From NCBI GenBank assembly GCA_022661535.1, contig JAKULF010000003.1, forward strand, positions 2,170,001 through 2,234,000: a stretch of 64,000 nt of DNA, written 5' to 3'. The notes beneath the pieces are model-generated. The model made no database searches, was not told the origin of the DNA, and saw only the letters and a program-made list of their open reading frames with translations. Shown here in pieces: positions 10,711 through 23,757 of the stretch (positions are counted from its first letter, which is position 1; each line of letters starts with the position of its first letter). A program made the translations under genes and the position numbers. Source of the DNA: Eutypa lata (lineage: Eukaryota; Ascomycota; Sordariomycetes; Xylariales; Diatrypaceae).

Positions 10711-13700
10711 TATAATTAACCTATTAATTTCCTATGCGCTTCTGTATGAAGAGATAAATAAATCATGTCAGGTTGGGGGGAAAGCAGTCGATTATATATT
10801 CGGGTGACTACTCTTCATCCTACATGGTCGTCAAGCATTATCATGCACGTCGCAGCGGCATCATCGTGATCATTTTGCATTTGGGCACTGAGACGGTTGC
10901 CACAACACCAATCCGACTGTCCGATTGTCCTGCATTTCCGAATCTGGGTAGCACAATGATACTGCAGAAAGACAACGTCTACTATAGGCTGTTAGGGTCT
11001 TGAAAATTCGAGTATGTGCGTACATCAAGAGATCGTCATAGTATCCCTGATGTCATCCCTGTCTGCATGCTTTTCGGCACGCTGGCCAGGTTGTGTGTAA
11101 ACAATTGGGCAATGGAGGGGTTGACGTGGGCTGACAGGCACGGACAAGCTGAGAATACTTTCGACAATAACCACCTGATGACGTTAGAAAGACAGGTGCC
11201 CACATGACAGAGACAGACCACATACCCCACGGGACAAAATCAGGAAACAACACGGGTTACGCAGGGATGAAGCCTACCCCTACCTATCTGCCTCTGACGC
11301 CCTGGTCTGCCATCGATGCATGGAAATCCCCTGCTGCATGAACCGCCAATCTTGGCAGGATTCGGACGTGCTAAAGCCCATTTTTTGCCGCTGTGGAGCT
11401 CCCACTACGATGGGCCGCAATCAGTGGTCGGGTTTGAGGCTGACAATGAAATATAGAAAAGACCCTTGATCGGGGTTTGACAGGGCGCACCGCCTGCATG
11501 GTTGGGTGAGATGGGTGAGTTGGCATCCGGAGAAAGAACTGCCGTTTATCTTTTCCCAGCAGAAAGGATTCCGAGATCGTCGGATCGTCCCAGGTTCGGA
11601 TGACAGATGATAATAAAAAATCGTTGATTCGACGAGGCGACCTCAGGTTTTCCTCCGCGCCACTGAGGGGAGCAAATCAGCGGCGTGTGGCGCGCGATAC
11701 CAATTCAGTCGCCGCCCGCCTCGCGATCAACGTACTGCCAAATGGTTCCTCCTGGACGTTTCGGAAAATAAAATCACACATAACTATATCTAGCTACATA
11801 TATATCTCTTGATGAGGCCTAGGTGTGTGAGACGTTGAACGACATATGGGCAGCCACGCTACGGGATCGCTCAAGATTCGGTAGATGCCCAATCTTGCCA
11901 CCCCATCTTAGATATGAGATACCCGACACGATTTGTGTAAAAGTAGCCATGCCCGAGTGGCGATAATCTCACCTCTTGTCTGCTTCCGTTTATCCATAGT
12001 AGTGATAAGCAGCTTGTCTCTGTCGCTCACCGGCCGGCGCGGCACGGCGCAACGGTAACGGTAACGGGGTTGCACGACGTTCCTAGCAGCCTTAGGTAGG
12101 TAGTTGCAGAAGACCAAAACGGGAAATGCGAGCTCGGTTTTTCCATTAGCGTCGGCAATTAGCTATATGCATGCTTCTCAATTCTGTTGGAATTCAATAT
12201 TGATTTTGTGCCTATGTGTAGTCTTTCCCCTGCATGTGATTGACGATTGAGTGCGCAGTCTGCGTCTGGAAAGGGTCGCGCAATGGGAAGGAAGCAATTA
12301 TTGCGATGGAAATAACAAGAAAAATGCATAGTATGACGAAATACTACGAAGTATAGGCATGCGCATATGTATGTGGTGATCCGACTAATGGGGATGCAGA
12401 AGCCGAGTGACGTGGTCCCAAAAATATCCATGGGGTTTTATTTATGCCAGGCTACAACGCTGCGGGGCGACTCAAAGAGACAACCATCATTAACTACATC
12501 GAATAGCTCAGAAGAATATAGGAGGGATCGACACAGCCTCGCTCTCAATGATTCGCACTCACTATACTCTCCCTGCAGTAGTGAGGCTATTCCTACTAAC
12601 TGATGAGGGTGGCAGTTCATGGTTTATATGGAGTGGTTGGTGGGGGCTCCAGTTATAGGTATCTATCTACATGATGTGCGTAATAATTGTACCTTAACAG
12701 CACGATCGTTAGTTATAACTACCTAGAGATGTAAGCTTCACTCACAGATGGGATGAGCAAGGCTTAGCCTATTCTGAAATTCCCAAGCAACTATGTTAAG
12801 CCTTGTATAATAGGTCCTCTGAAGTATCTCCTCCAGAAGATCATAATTTTAGTATCTATCCAGCCCTATCATTAGAGTAGCCAAATAGTCCTCTCGCAAT
12901 AATGACTTTAGCAGACAAGTTTCGATATGAAAATATGTCCTACATCGTACCCTTTTGACTGGTGGGTTTATTTGGCTTGTTGAGAATGATCTTTCTGGTT
13001 GTAATATATTGTTCACGCCACGTCACAATAACCATATTCCAAATCTCCAAAACTAAGATACCACGTGGGTGATATCGCGTTTACCGCTCGATGGTTTGAT
13101 TCTATTGTGGTTACTCGCTAGGGGCTTGCCTGCATAATTGCTCCTGGGAGGATATGTTTATGGGTTCGCTTAGCGGCTTATCGCTTCCTAGTGATATAAA
13201 TGAAGCGGCTCGTCGAGACATTGCTTATTACATACCCTCTTCCATAAGTTTCTAAGGGGTCCAGGTTCAGTGTCACTATGGAGAACATGACGTTTGAGCT
13301 TACTTCTTAGTGCTAGATGTGAAAGTGTTCCCATAAAAGTTGTTAGCGAGAGTGAAGAAGCAACCAATCCTTGTCTTCGTGCTTTGGAGACATGTGCTAA
13401 CGAATTCGTCCCGTTGATCGCAGGGTTGAGCCCGTATAACTATGGAGAAAGGGAGTTAATAGATATTCTATTAAGCACTACTTGCATTAGTATGACATCT
13501 TGGTGGAGGAAGGAGGTCTTCCAGGTGCCGGTTATATTGGCTCGATCCATGAGCACCAATTGTACGAACTGTCTCAGTCGAAGTTGCCTTGCCAGGCAGT
13601 TTGGGGTGACCTGGGCGTTCGTCATCTTACTCTCAGTCATTTTTCAGACCCCTCCATCTATCCGATCATCTATGTTCCATCTATCACCCTCATATACTAC

Positions 13701-15219
13701 CCATGGGCACATCCATTCAGGGGGATTCGAGCCCAATCTTGGCACCTGCACCACCCCACTGCGCCATCGCTCCCCTTTCGATGTCATACAGGCTAGTGTC
13801 AACTAGTTAGATCCCTTTGTGAGACTCCATTATTGTGGGTTTCTCCAGACTGCCATAAGCTATCAGAACGGATCGAGATTCATGCTGACGTAGTTCCGCA
13901 TTGGTTGTTCATACACTGGAAGGTTACGTTCAAAAAGCTTCATACGTGAGTACCTGCTTTGTAAGCCAATAGTGTAAACAGGATGTCATGTCTGTTCCCA
14001 TTCCCTAATAGACCCCTTTCCACTTGCTGTGGGGTAATTATACAATTGACTATAGTAATAGGAATCATAATGTCTAAGGAGTTGTACTCTCCTTTGAGTT
14101 CATCAACGTTGTTGAGTGGAAAGCACAAGTTTTACTAGGTCTTATGATGTCGACGTTAGAATGCTCTTGTGAGGTGTATATGATTGGTGGCAACAACAAC
14201 CGCGAATCATTTTTATTATACAATTAATATAACAGTCAGGTATCCAGGAACACTTTGGTGTCTTTATATAAATAGCTATGTATATATAAACCTTACCATA
14301 TTTATATTATTAAATTCGTTAGGTTATATTCCTATTACCATGCCTCAAGATCTCACAATACTATAAATCCAAGCCCGTCCTACATTAGACTAGTGAGTAA
14401 AGTTCTACTTCTCCCAATCACTAATTCATGTTGGCATATTGTTACTTCAGAGCAATGAAACAGGTAGCGGGTTATCCTCCTCAGTATACAACATGCCGCA
14501 GGTGTCACCTTCCACAACCTCTCAATCTACTGAAATCTCACCATTTTGTTTTGCTTATCTTTGTATCCCTTAAACCATGTACTGGTGAGAACTCCGTCAA
14601 CTTGTTTGTCAACGAGATATATCATATTTAGGCCGTTGATGGTATCACGTCTGGCCCTCGGTAAACGAAACTGTACCCTAACATAAAGTAAACGCGTACA
14701 GCAGATACCTAGGACACACAAGTACGACGGCAACCTCGTCAAGCCATATATTCTTCATGCATACGACACCGGTCGGAACTAAAGCCTGTTACATCCGCCT
14801 CGAATAGACTGGGATACAGCTTCCGGCACTTCAGCAGAAGCATGTTACATCACATATTGTCCATAGTAGATCGTCGAAAGCCTAGTTTCACAGCATCTGC
14901 AAAGACCTTAGGGCTTATTGAGCAAAACTTACACCAGCGTGGGAATATACCAATGGGCAGTGCATCAATTAACAATGCCAATGCTTTCAGTGACTGCATC
15001 GGAGTTTCACAAGAAGCGCCACTTCAACAAATCGATGAAACCTACCCGAACCAATATATCTATGGACACGTTTTCCGACTGGGGTAAGGGGGAAAGCAGC
15101 ACATGTCATATGTGATTCGCAAGCTCCTACCGGAAAGGGCTCCAGACGACCGCTCTAGATGGATCGGCCTCTCCTGACTCTACTAACATGAATTCCTTTT
15201 CTATGATTAGAATGGTATT

Positions 15220-15379
15220 ATACCTGTCACGGCACCGATGAACCATAGGTTCAAGATAAGTATATTGTTGTTGTACGAAGGAGGAAAGAAGGAAGTCTAG
15301 CTAGGTGGCGCGTAGCGCCACTATATATACAGGAATCCGGTGTAGGCCCGTGTACTCCACTTGGTGCCGTGACAATACC
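15220..15379. mobile_element. 150-bp solo-LTR or MITE-like element with 5-bp target duplication
   Basis: The element is 15225-15374. It begins TGTCACGGCACC and ends GGTGCCGTGACA, a perfect 12-bp terminal inverted repeat with the TG...CA ends of LTRs. It is flanked on both sides by ATACC (15220-15224 and 15375-15379), a perfect 5-bp target duplication of retroviral-integrase size. Inside are a TATATATA box (15322-15329) and a perfect hairpin, GTGGCGC-GTA-GCGCCAC, at 15305-15321. Read on the minus strand, the TATA lies about 45-50 bp from the start, as in an LTR promoter. A solo LTR is the simplest reading. The unusually long terminal inverted repeat also allows a MITE-like non-autonomous element. 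It shows no obvious RIP decay. Confidence 0.8.
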
Positions 15380-16305
15380 CGAGCCCTTTTCATGAAGTAT
15401 TTGCATAAATTACGTATAGTAGATTGTACTGATGTAAAGAGTCTTGAGTAAAAAGAAAGCGATGACTCGTTCTCATCCGAATAAAATATTGTTAAAATAT
15501 GTAGATTTTAAAATTCAGACCAAAGTATTCACGCTCCTAGACTTCATATTTAACCTGCGGATCTTCAGGAACGAGAATGCCAAATTTGACACATAGTGGT
15601 CAAAGTTCCTAGTCATTGTTATTGAAGTTTAGAAAATAGTTACTTGTAGAAGCATTCGCCTACTCTATGACAATTTAGTCCTCTGTTAAATTACTCCGAA
15701 GAAGATATCACCCCTTGTCACTTCTTGCACCAATACTCGGCGACTTTCCTTGCGTATGTTTGAACCCGATCTAAAAGAAGGTAAAAGGGGAACTTGACCA
15801 CGAGAAAGTTTGGATTTCCTAGCATTAACTAGTCTCTTGAACTATAAGAACAAAGCTTAGAAACCAGCCTCAGTTATAATTGCAAGGTCGTATTATTACA
15901 TAGATTTAGGAGTTAATCACGTGACAATCACCGTCTAGACCCATACTGTTGCCGGCTTCCCCTTCCGATCTTTGTAAAAGCTTCAAAACCCGCGGCAATT
16001 TCCGCGGGGTATCACACTCCGCGGACAACAGCACGCTAGCAGCTCCACCTGAAGGCGGATGTGAGCGAGGCAGTTGAGTCTTGTTTGATAAGGCCAAGTG
16101 ATATCTAGATAAGCCGTTGTCAAGAGGACTTGAATAAGTCTTTCTGACTCCACCTATATGCGATATCGCGGGGTAACATCCCGTGGCCGGGTTCGGGGAC
16201 TACAGCGCCGGCTACTAAACTATATTTTGCCGCAGTGGCGATAGCGTTGTCTAAATAAACACAGCCGAGCCGGCCACACCACCATGTCACAAACTCAGTG
16301 ATTCT

Positions 16306-18382
16306 ATGGAAGCTACTACGATGACCAAAGTCGCTAAACGTCCGGCCGAATACCACTACCCACGCTGGGTTTGGGTAGCGGCAGTTCCTATATTTGTTGC
16401 AGCGGCACTCTTGTATCCGCCAGGTGCTCTTCTACTACGGTCCATTCAAGATCAACAACAGCATCCATCTGTGACTATCAGACAGGGCACGATAATAGGC
16501 CGTATGATAGATGATGGGACATTTCCCAAACCGCTCGAGGGTTTCATGGGCATCCCTTATGCGCTCCCTCCCGTGAACGAGTTGAGATTCCGGCCAGCCG
16601 TAACCGTTCCAGAAGGGAACGGGACGCTCGAGGCGTTCTTCCTTGGCCCAAGGTAAGCCTTGTGGTTGACGACCGTATAAAGTGAGGGCATCCTCTGGCT
16701 CATAATCCAACACAGATGTCCAGGGAAGCAACTAGTTCCATTCCTCGATGACGATGGACTCGGGCCTGATGTCGAGTCCGAGGATTGTCTTACAATCAAC
16801 ATATGGCGGCCTTCCAACCATTCCGCGGCCAGCCAGAAATTGCCTGTTGCTGTCCTGATCCCTGGAGGGGCGTTCAACCGCGGCGCGGCACGAATGCACA
16901 ACACCCACACCATGCTAGCCCACTCGCCCGAGCCTTTCATCGGAGTCAGCATGCAATACCGCATTGGCGTCTTTGGTGGGCTCAATACTGAGTTGACTGA
17001 CAAGGAAGGGCTTCTGAACCTGGGCTTGAAAGACATGTACGTCGCGCTGGAATGGGTTCAAGACAATATCGCGGCTTTTGGAGGGGACCCGGATGATGTC
17101 ACCATTATGGGTCTAAGTGCCGCTGCACATGGGGTAAGTTTTGGGCCGCAGAAATCAGAGAATCATATACTAACCCTAGCGGTACACAGATTGGTCACTT
17201 GATCAGTAAGTAACGTCTAATGTTATTTTCTCTTCTTTGTGGCTTGTTTTAGTATTAAAGAGGCATGTTCGGGGGCAAGGCGCTTCCGAGCAACTCCCAC
17301 ACCTAGCTTGAATTTCTGAAAAAGGGGAAGTACTGACTCTAGAACTTGCAGTGGATATCAACCAGCCAAAACGTCTTTTCCACAAAGCTATCATGGACAG
17401 CGGAGCCCACACTGCACGCGCGACTCACCTACCAAGCTCGGCTCTCAACACTCAGCACTTCCGTGAGCTCTTAGATCTCACCCCTTGCGCCCATTTCGTT
17501 GACCTCCTGGACCCCGAGATTCTGACCTGCCTGCGTGGTCTCCCCTCCGAGGTTGTGGATGCCGCCGGCAAGCAGGTCTTCGAACGGTCCAACCCGTCTG
17601 TGCGATGGGCTTGGCAGCCCGTTCTAGACGGTGAGATCATATCTCGCCGACCATTGGATGCATGGAAATCCGGAAAGTGGCAGAAAGTGCCTATATTGAC
17701 GGGGTCTGCTCACAACGAGGGGTCATTCTACGTCCCGACGTCCGCCAACTCCTCAGGTGACTTCTCTGATTTCTTCCACACTTTATTACCGCACCTATCG
17801 CCCGGTGATTTTAGCGAACTAGAAGCTCTCTACCCGGATCCAGCCTCAGACCCAGACTCCCCATATGTCGAGAAAAGTGGGAAGAGAGAAATCGGTGCCC
17901 AGTTCCGCCGCATGGAAGCAGCGTATGGCCACTATGCCTACACTTGCCCTGTACGGCAGACAGCTATCTGGGCGACGTCCCACTCCGATTCTGACCCCCC
18001 GGTATTCCTGTACCACTGGGCTCTTAACAAGACGGCCCTCTTCGGGGCCAATCACGGCGATCAGATGAGATACCAGACATATAACAAGGAGGTTCGCGAA
18101 ATCTCACCGGCTCAAGACGAGGTTGCTGGGAAGTTTCATGCCTACTGCGTCAGCTTCATCACGAAAGGAGACCCGAACTCGATGAGAGCCGGTAAGTTTG
18201 CCGAGCGGCCTGAATGGGCGAAGTGGAGTGGCCAGAAAGGCATGACGATGCTATTGGGCGAAGGCAATGATGAAAGAGCGGGAGGGACAGGCATTGGAGT
18301 TGCAGCGGTGCTGAAGTATTATAATTGGGCCGAAAAGGAATGTGATTTCTGGTGGAGAATGTCCGCAAAATGGGAAGACTAA
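16306..18382 (+). CDS. Type-B carboxylesterase/lipase, membrane-anchored
   Basis: Alpha/beta-hydrolase of the carboxylesterase type-B family, 603 residues. Exons are 16306-16652, 16716-17133, 17190-17205 (a 16-bp microexon coding IGHLI) and 17352-18382. Residues about 21-45 (WVWVAAVPIFVAAALLY) form one membrane span after a basic N-terminus, so it is probably a type II membrane protein or carries an uncleaved signal. The sequence GFMGIPYALPPVNELRF is the family's N-terminal signature and SEDCLTINIWRP the second. The catalytic triad is readable: Ser250 in GLSAA, Glu383 in AHNEG and His495 in ANHGD. The nucleophile elbow is unusual because the second Gly of GXSXG is Ala. Its substrate is an ester of unknown type. 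It is convergent with the downstream symporter, 606 bp away. Confidence 0.85.
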
Positions 18383-18988
18383 GGAGCTGTCCAAGGGAAA
18401 GAATGGCCAGAAGTATGTATGATGCTTGATTCAAGTATAAACTCGGTTCTAAGTTCTTTTTTTATTTACAAAGACGTTCAATCATATCAGGTCTATTGTT
18501 TGAAGGAAAGAAGCTTATAACCAGTTGAAAGGAGGAAGCGCACGTGCCAATCGTGCCGAGTGAGACTAGAGAAGGATTGATATCATACAACTATCTAGGT
18601 ACGCTCTAGTCTAGGTAAGTCACGGTTCAGATCACTGGTATTCAAATAAATATTTATATTATTGCGTAAGGAAAATAGTGCAAGAAACCACGGAACATCA
18701 AAACTTCGCTATTAATACTGTGGCAAGTTGCTGCCAAAATAATTGACACATTCCACCGTACACCTAGGACACTACTTACTTATGTAACCCATATGTATTC
18801 GGATCATAATATGATTAAAACTAAAATTGAATAAGCTCACAATTATAATCCTAAGTATAGAATAATCACTGGTTGTTACTGACAAACGAAAAGTTATTCG
18901 AATTGGAGCTTTTAACGTGTCATTTAATTTGGCAACAACTTGTGTGGCATTCTGGATCCTAAGGAACACTATTCACCAGCTCGTCGGC
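18383..18988. other. Spacer between convergent 3' ends
   Basis: 606 bp, AT-rich, no supported ORF. It holds the 3' ends of the carboxylesterase and the symporter. Confidence 0.5.
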
Positions 18989-20715
18989 CTAGTACGAGTA
19001 TCGGAACTCTGGGTTTTCGAAATCGGTCAAATCTTGAAGTCCAACTTCCTCCTCAGGTCCGAGTCTAAGCGTGTCTCCTTGGGCATCGCGTAGCTTATTT
19101 CTGCGTATCAAGACAAACCTCAATGCGGCCGCGATGACAACTTGACCGGCAGTACAGCCAATTATAAGCTTGCATCCTGTTTGGTAGATCGGGGCCTCGG
19201 CACCTAAGAATGCGTGTGGCCCTATGATGTTGCCGATGCAGTCTATGGCGGTACATGGCCAGTTAATAATTGCTATGTATTGGGGACTGTTACGCCTTCT
19301 TGATTGGGGGATTCACATACAAGCTAGGAATACAAATGCGGTTGCTGTAGTACGTTTGGTGTAACCGCCGACATTGGAGGCAGGCATCTGCAGGGCTACG
19401 ATCAAACCACCGATGAAAGATGCACACTTCCCATTCAGATCTCAGTAATCATATTCCTTCGAGGAGTAGTGGAGCTATAGCTTACCATGTAATACCCAGC
19501 GAGGAGACCACCGTGGTTGCTTCTTGGGAGTTGCCAGAATAGACACACAGCAGCCAGTGTCGGCAACAACCATACCATCATCACTATGGTGCGGATGTTT
19601 TGAAACTTGCTCGCAAGGAAAGGCCCGCTAAACATAAATACCGCTGTGCAAGCGCCGTACGGGATACCGTACACTGTTGTTAACAAGGAATCGTTTGTGA
19701 ACCCTTTGACGATAAGCTTCGAAAAGTTGGCAATGCCACCGTTGACGCATTCATTGAGCAGCACGTAAAAGAAGAGAAGCCAGATCTGCGAGTCTGTGAA
19801 GACCTCCTTGATCTGATTGGCTTTAATCGTACGACTGAAGACACCGGTACGGTTACGAGCGCTGCGGGCGATCAGTATGGCCCGCTCCTCCACAGTGTAT
19901 CTCTTGGCCGTCAAGATGCTGTCCGGTAGGAAAAAGAAGAGAAGAATACCCCAGCATATGGTCAGACCGCCACACAGGACATATATGATCCGCCATACGT
20001 CCCATCCGCTGGCCTGGCCGACGCCGAAGAATAATATGCCGCCGAACATGCTTCCAAAGCCGTTGAAACAGTAAAACAAACCAGCACGAGCTGGTTGTTC
20101 GTCTCGTGTGAACCATTGGGAGACGATGAGCATGAAGGCTGGTGTAATTACACTTTCAAAAGTGCCGAGCAGGAAGCGAGTGACAGCCAAGCCAGCAAAG
20201 TTCTGGGCAGCAGCAGTGCACACCAAAATCGTACCCCAAGCTATCACAAAGATGCTGACAACCCGACCGGTGGGAAACCGTTGGGCAAGGTACGACGATG
20301 GCCATTCAGCAACTAGGTAAGCAAAGTAGAAGATGGAAGCCATCCAGCTATACTGGTCGCTTGTCATGCCGGTCGATGAAAGCAAATCGAAAACAGCCGA
20401 GTAGCTTAGGGCTTGTTTGTCGACATATTGCAGCAAGTACGTCCCACACAGGAGAGGCATTAGGGTCCAGTCGACCTTGCGGCGCAATCTTTTGACGGCG
20501 TTCTCGTCGGCCATAAGCTCGGCGAGGCGGGTATGTGATATGCCATGCTGTTGCAGAAACAGACCAGCTTCATCAAGGTCCACAATGCTCCCGACCTTCA
20601 GGTCTGCCTCGACGTCGGCGTTGTCCTCTGCATAACTGCTCTTTTTCGGATTTATTTTAGAGCTGCTAGTAGAAGCTCTCTTCTGCAGACTGTTGGGATT
20701 ATTTCTTTGGGCCAT
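18989..20715 (-). CDS. MFS transporter, anion:cation symporter (allantoate permease/Dal5) family
   Basis: Plasma-membrane MFS carrier of 529 residues, the usual length for the Dal5/Tna1 group, which takes up allantoate, nicotinate, pantothenate and similar organic anions. Minus-strand exons are 20715-19486, 19426-19321 and 19242-18989, with introns of 59 and 78 bp. The second exon encodes LIVALQMPASNVGGYTKRTT and the third starts YCIGNIIGPHAFLGAEAP then IYQTGCKLIIGC. These are standard C-terminal helices of this family and confirm the splicing. The long hydrophilic N-terminus ends at RRKVDWTLMPLLCGTYLLQY, the start of helix 1, followed by VDKQALSYS, the family hallmark. About 12 helices are visible. 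The substrate cannot be assigned. Confidence 0.92.
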
Positions 20716-23700
20716 AATCTAGGACTGACGAAGGCAAACAAATATGATGAAGCGTCGAAATTTTCATATGTGAACCCAATACTATTTTGTCGACGTGAAG
20801 AGGAACATTCTTGCTCCAAACAATTGCCCGGCTAGCGGTATGCATCCCTATTATGTAAATTCATTTATACAAGTATTAACTCAATCTAGCAAGGCGTCAC
20901 AGTTACTACATCTACCATGGGGGATTATACCCTGGCTTGATAGGGAATAACAGGTCCGATGAGAGCTGTTATCAAGAAGTTAACCCACTATGAAATACCT
21001 ATCGCACCACTAGATTTAGCGTTTGGTTAAAGGGATATAGATATGGACCAATAACCAAGCTCATTACGAGACAAATGTACAGAGTAACTGGCCATGGTTC
21101 AGGATGGAGAGAATAAGTGCTCCACCAAAGGTTCCCCTATCTGGCGATCTTCGAATGTTTACCGCGGGAAACTTTGCGATAACGGTAAAGACTAGGGAGT
21201 GGATCCCGGCCTACAGCTATCGTGGCCGATCTGATAATCATCACCATGCTCTAACAAGATTCCGATGTTGCGGGGGCTCGGGAGGATCAATAGAGTCAAG
21301 CTTCCTTTGTGAAAACACATATGGCTAAATGCCTTAAGAGTCCCTGCTGGTCGGAGTTTTTAGGTCGCCTTTGTGGAGCACACCTCGCGATACCTATGTA
21401 CAAAGAGGGCGCCGCAAATATGTAGGTAATGCCGCGGAGCATGATTACCTAATCACTTATATCCTCTAATAGGGGCTCACTTACTGCGGCACAATCCTTA
21501 TATACAATACAGCCTCACTTTTCTTTTCATTAAGTGCAACCGCAAATCTATTAGAATTGGGTAGCAGCTACGCAACAGCAACACGGTGTAGTGGATTGTG
21601 TTGCTTAATAGTCTATTATACATATGGCATGTTGAACTTTGCGAATAGTTCATGTCTCATATTCTCCTTAGTTTTTATGATAATTAGAAGAAATTATACC
21701 AAGAGGCACTCCCTCGCATGATACTAATAAACCTAATACATAATCTTAGTATTAATTGTCTACTATAATACCTTTACCTTAAAATACAATCTAATTAACT
21801 GTTGATAAACCGCTTTTCTTCCTTTCTTTTTTATTTCCATTTAACGTTTATCTTTCTAAAGTGTATATCATAGTTTAAAATAAGATAGGAAATTGAAACA
21901 AGAAGCGGTATTAAGTGAGATCATAGCGGGAGGTATTCTTACAACCCTATTACAATATATACTCCAATAAGCATTCAAACTAATAACGTTTGGATACCTG
22001 ATCGTTTACCGAAACCCAAGAATATCGACATGTAGCTTGTGAGCGCTATTGCCTTTCCATTGGACTAGTTTCATTGATCGTGATGTACCACCAAAAATGC
22101 CATCTTGTCACATACTCGGAGCTGTCAGTGCTAAGTGACTTCTCAGGGCATACAATACCTATGGAAGACTGGGACGAAGAAGCCAGGGTGTTTCAATATC
22201 ATGAAGACATGCTTAGCCACGAAGTCGAATACAAATGGGCACGATGATCAGCTGAGACTCTGGGTATTTAGTATGTCTAAGCTTCTACGTATATCGATTT
22301 AAACAGAGAGATTTGACTTCGGCTATCGGGCATTATAACGACGGTTTTCTGTGTTTTGTAGTATGTAATGTAAGCAAACAGGGGAATTAATTGCATCCAC
22401 GAAGGCGAACCAGTCTCATCGGTTTGTACTTTTATGGTGACTAAATAATTGCCAGGTCACCCAAAAATATTTTCGGAATCGAGTCAAACTTGATTCATCA
22501 GTTCCTACCACAATTACAGCATTACGTCAGTAGGCAGACAGTTGACTCAAGATATATTTCAAGGTGAGATTGTTTCTAAATATATATTCAGGTTGTAAGC
22601 CACTCATATCATTATTTTTAGCCAAAGGGCAAGACCTGTACACACTCATTCGTCAAGAAGTCTTGGTAATGCAACCTAGTTACCTAGGTAGGTAAGCGAT
22701 TTTACTATCCTTGCACTGTTTGTAAAGGCCGCTTCTGCCAACCATTGTCCATTAATACTATTACGTCGGACGGTTATCGGATAGCATATGATTCGTGTAG
22801 CCGTCTTTGCCGCAACATCCTTCCAATCCAATGTAGTTCACATCATTAACTAGTTGCCGACTTGATTAGTTATTTCTCCAGTTTGATTCGCTCAGTTGCA
22901 TAGCTATTAAGATCCGCCTCCCTAGTCGGGAAGGAGAGTCAGAGTGGAATTCTGGGGTAGACCAGGATTTGAAACAAGCCCAAGCCCTGCTATATCTTGC
23001 AACAAACCCGCACCAATTGCAACGTTTGTAAACATCTACTGTAAACTCTTCTGACAATTTGCTTCAATCTTAAGCGTGATAATATACTGACTATTCCTAA
23101 CAAACTGGTTCGTTTATATCATTATAACCCTCTTTCAGACATATATACCACATACTTTCCAGAGTTTGTAAGTCTGCCAATTAGGGAATGTCGATCATTC
23201 AACTTGCATCTCAAGTAGGACAAAATCGGGTGCTCGCATGAATATAACAAGTCTTTATTTCCAACTTGGGAAAGCCCCATCCCTCCCATTCGTCCTTCCT
23301 AATCCCGAGATATTGGAGAGAGAGCTTACATTTTACCCGGCTTGCGCTTGCCAAGTAGTGACCCATCAGAAGTAGTCAGCATCCGTCAGGGCTCGATCCT
23401 GTGATCAGCTTTATGTCAACATGTCTTTACACCCAGATCAATCGTTTCACGGGAATAGTACAACATGTACGCACAAGTACGGTTTAGGAAAGTCATTATA
23501 CTAACACTGGCCCGGAACCCATGAGATGGATGATGAATGATGGGGCCTCACCTCGAGTACTCCATCTTGCGCTTAGCGGCTTCTTCTGAGTATATATGAC
23601 GGCAATACTCTCCTTGTAGGTTGCTCGCTTCTCCATGACTATATACGGCCTGGTCTGTTGGAAACAGCCCTTACTCTCTTTTCTACGTTGCTGTGCCTTC

Positions 23701-23757
23701 GTCACTCCTTCCTTTGTTTCACATCAAGTCACTCCTTTTATTTATTTCCAATCAACG
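20716..23757. other. 3-kb gene-free interval upstream of cellobiose dehydrogenase
   Basis: No supported gene. 21.6-22.0 kb is AT-rich. A small ORF at 21104-21328 has no recognisable features. The last 300 bp before 23758 carry TATATATGA-type and pyrimidine-rich sequence (TTTCTACG, CTTCCTTTG) that fits the promoter and leader of the dehydrogenase gene. Confidence 0.5.

Larger units (their letters stand above)
10301..16305. other. 6-kb gene-free interval with repeat remnants
   Basis: No gene model holds up here. 10.3-12.2 kb is ordinary composition and includes the promoter of the Pro/Ser-rich gene. 12.6-15.4 kb looks like decayed repeats: short ORFs with protein-like stretches broken by frameshifts (13294-13796), a tRNA-like promoter pair on the minus strand (13723-13766) and a complete 150-bp element with target duplication (15225-15374). 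15.4-16.3 kb holds the promoter side of the carboxylesterase. Confidence 0.5.

Noticed and set aside
11940..11975. tRNA-like segment TGCCCGAGTGGC
   Set aside because: Resembles a Ser/Leu tRNA D-arm, but no B-box, acceptor stem or anticodon arm could be placed.
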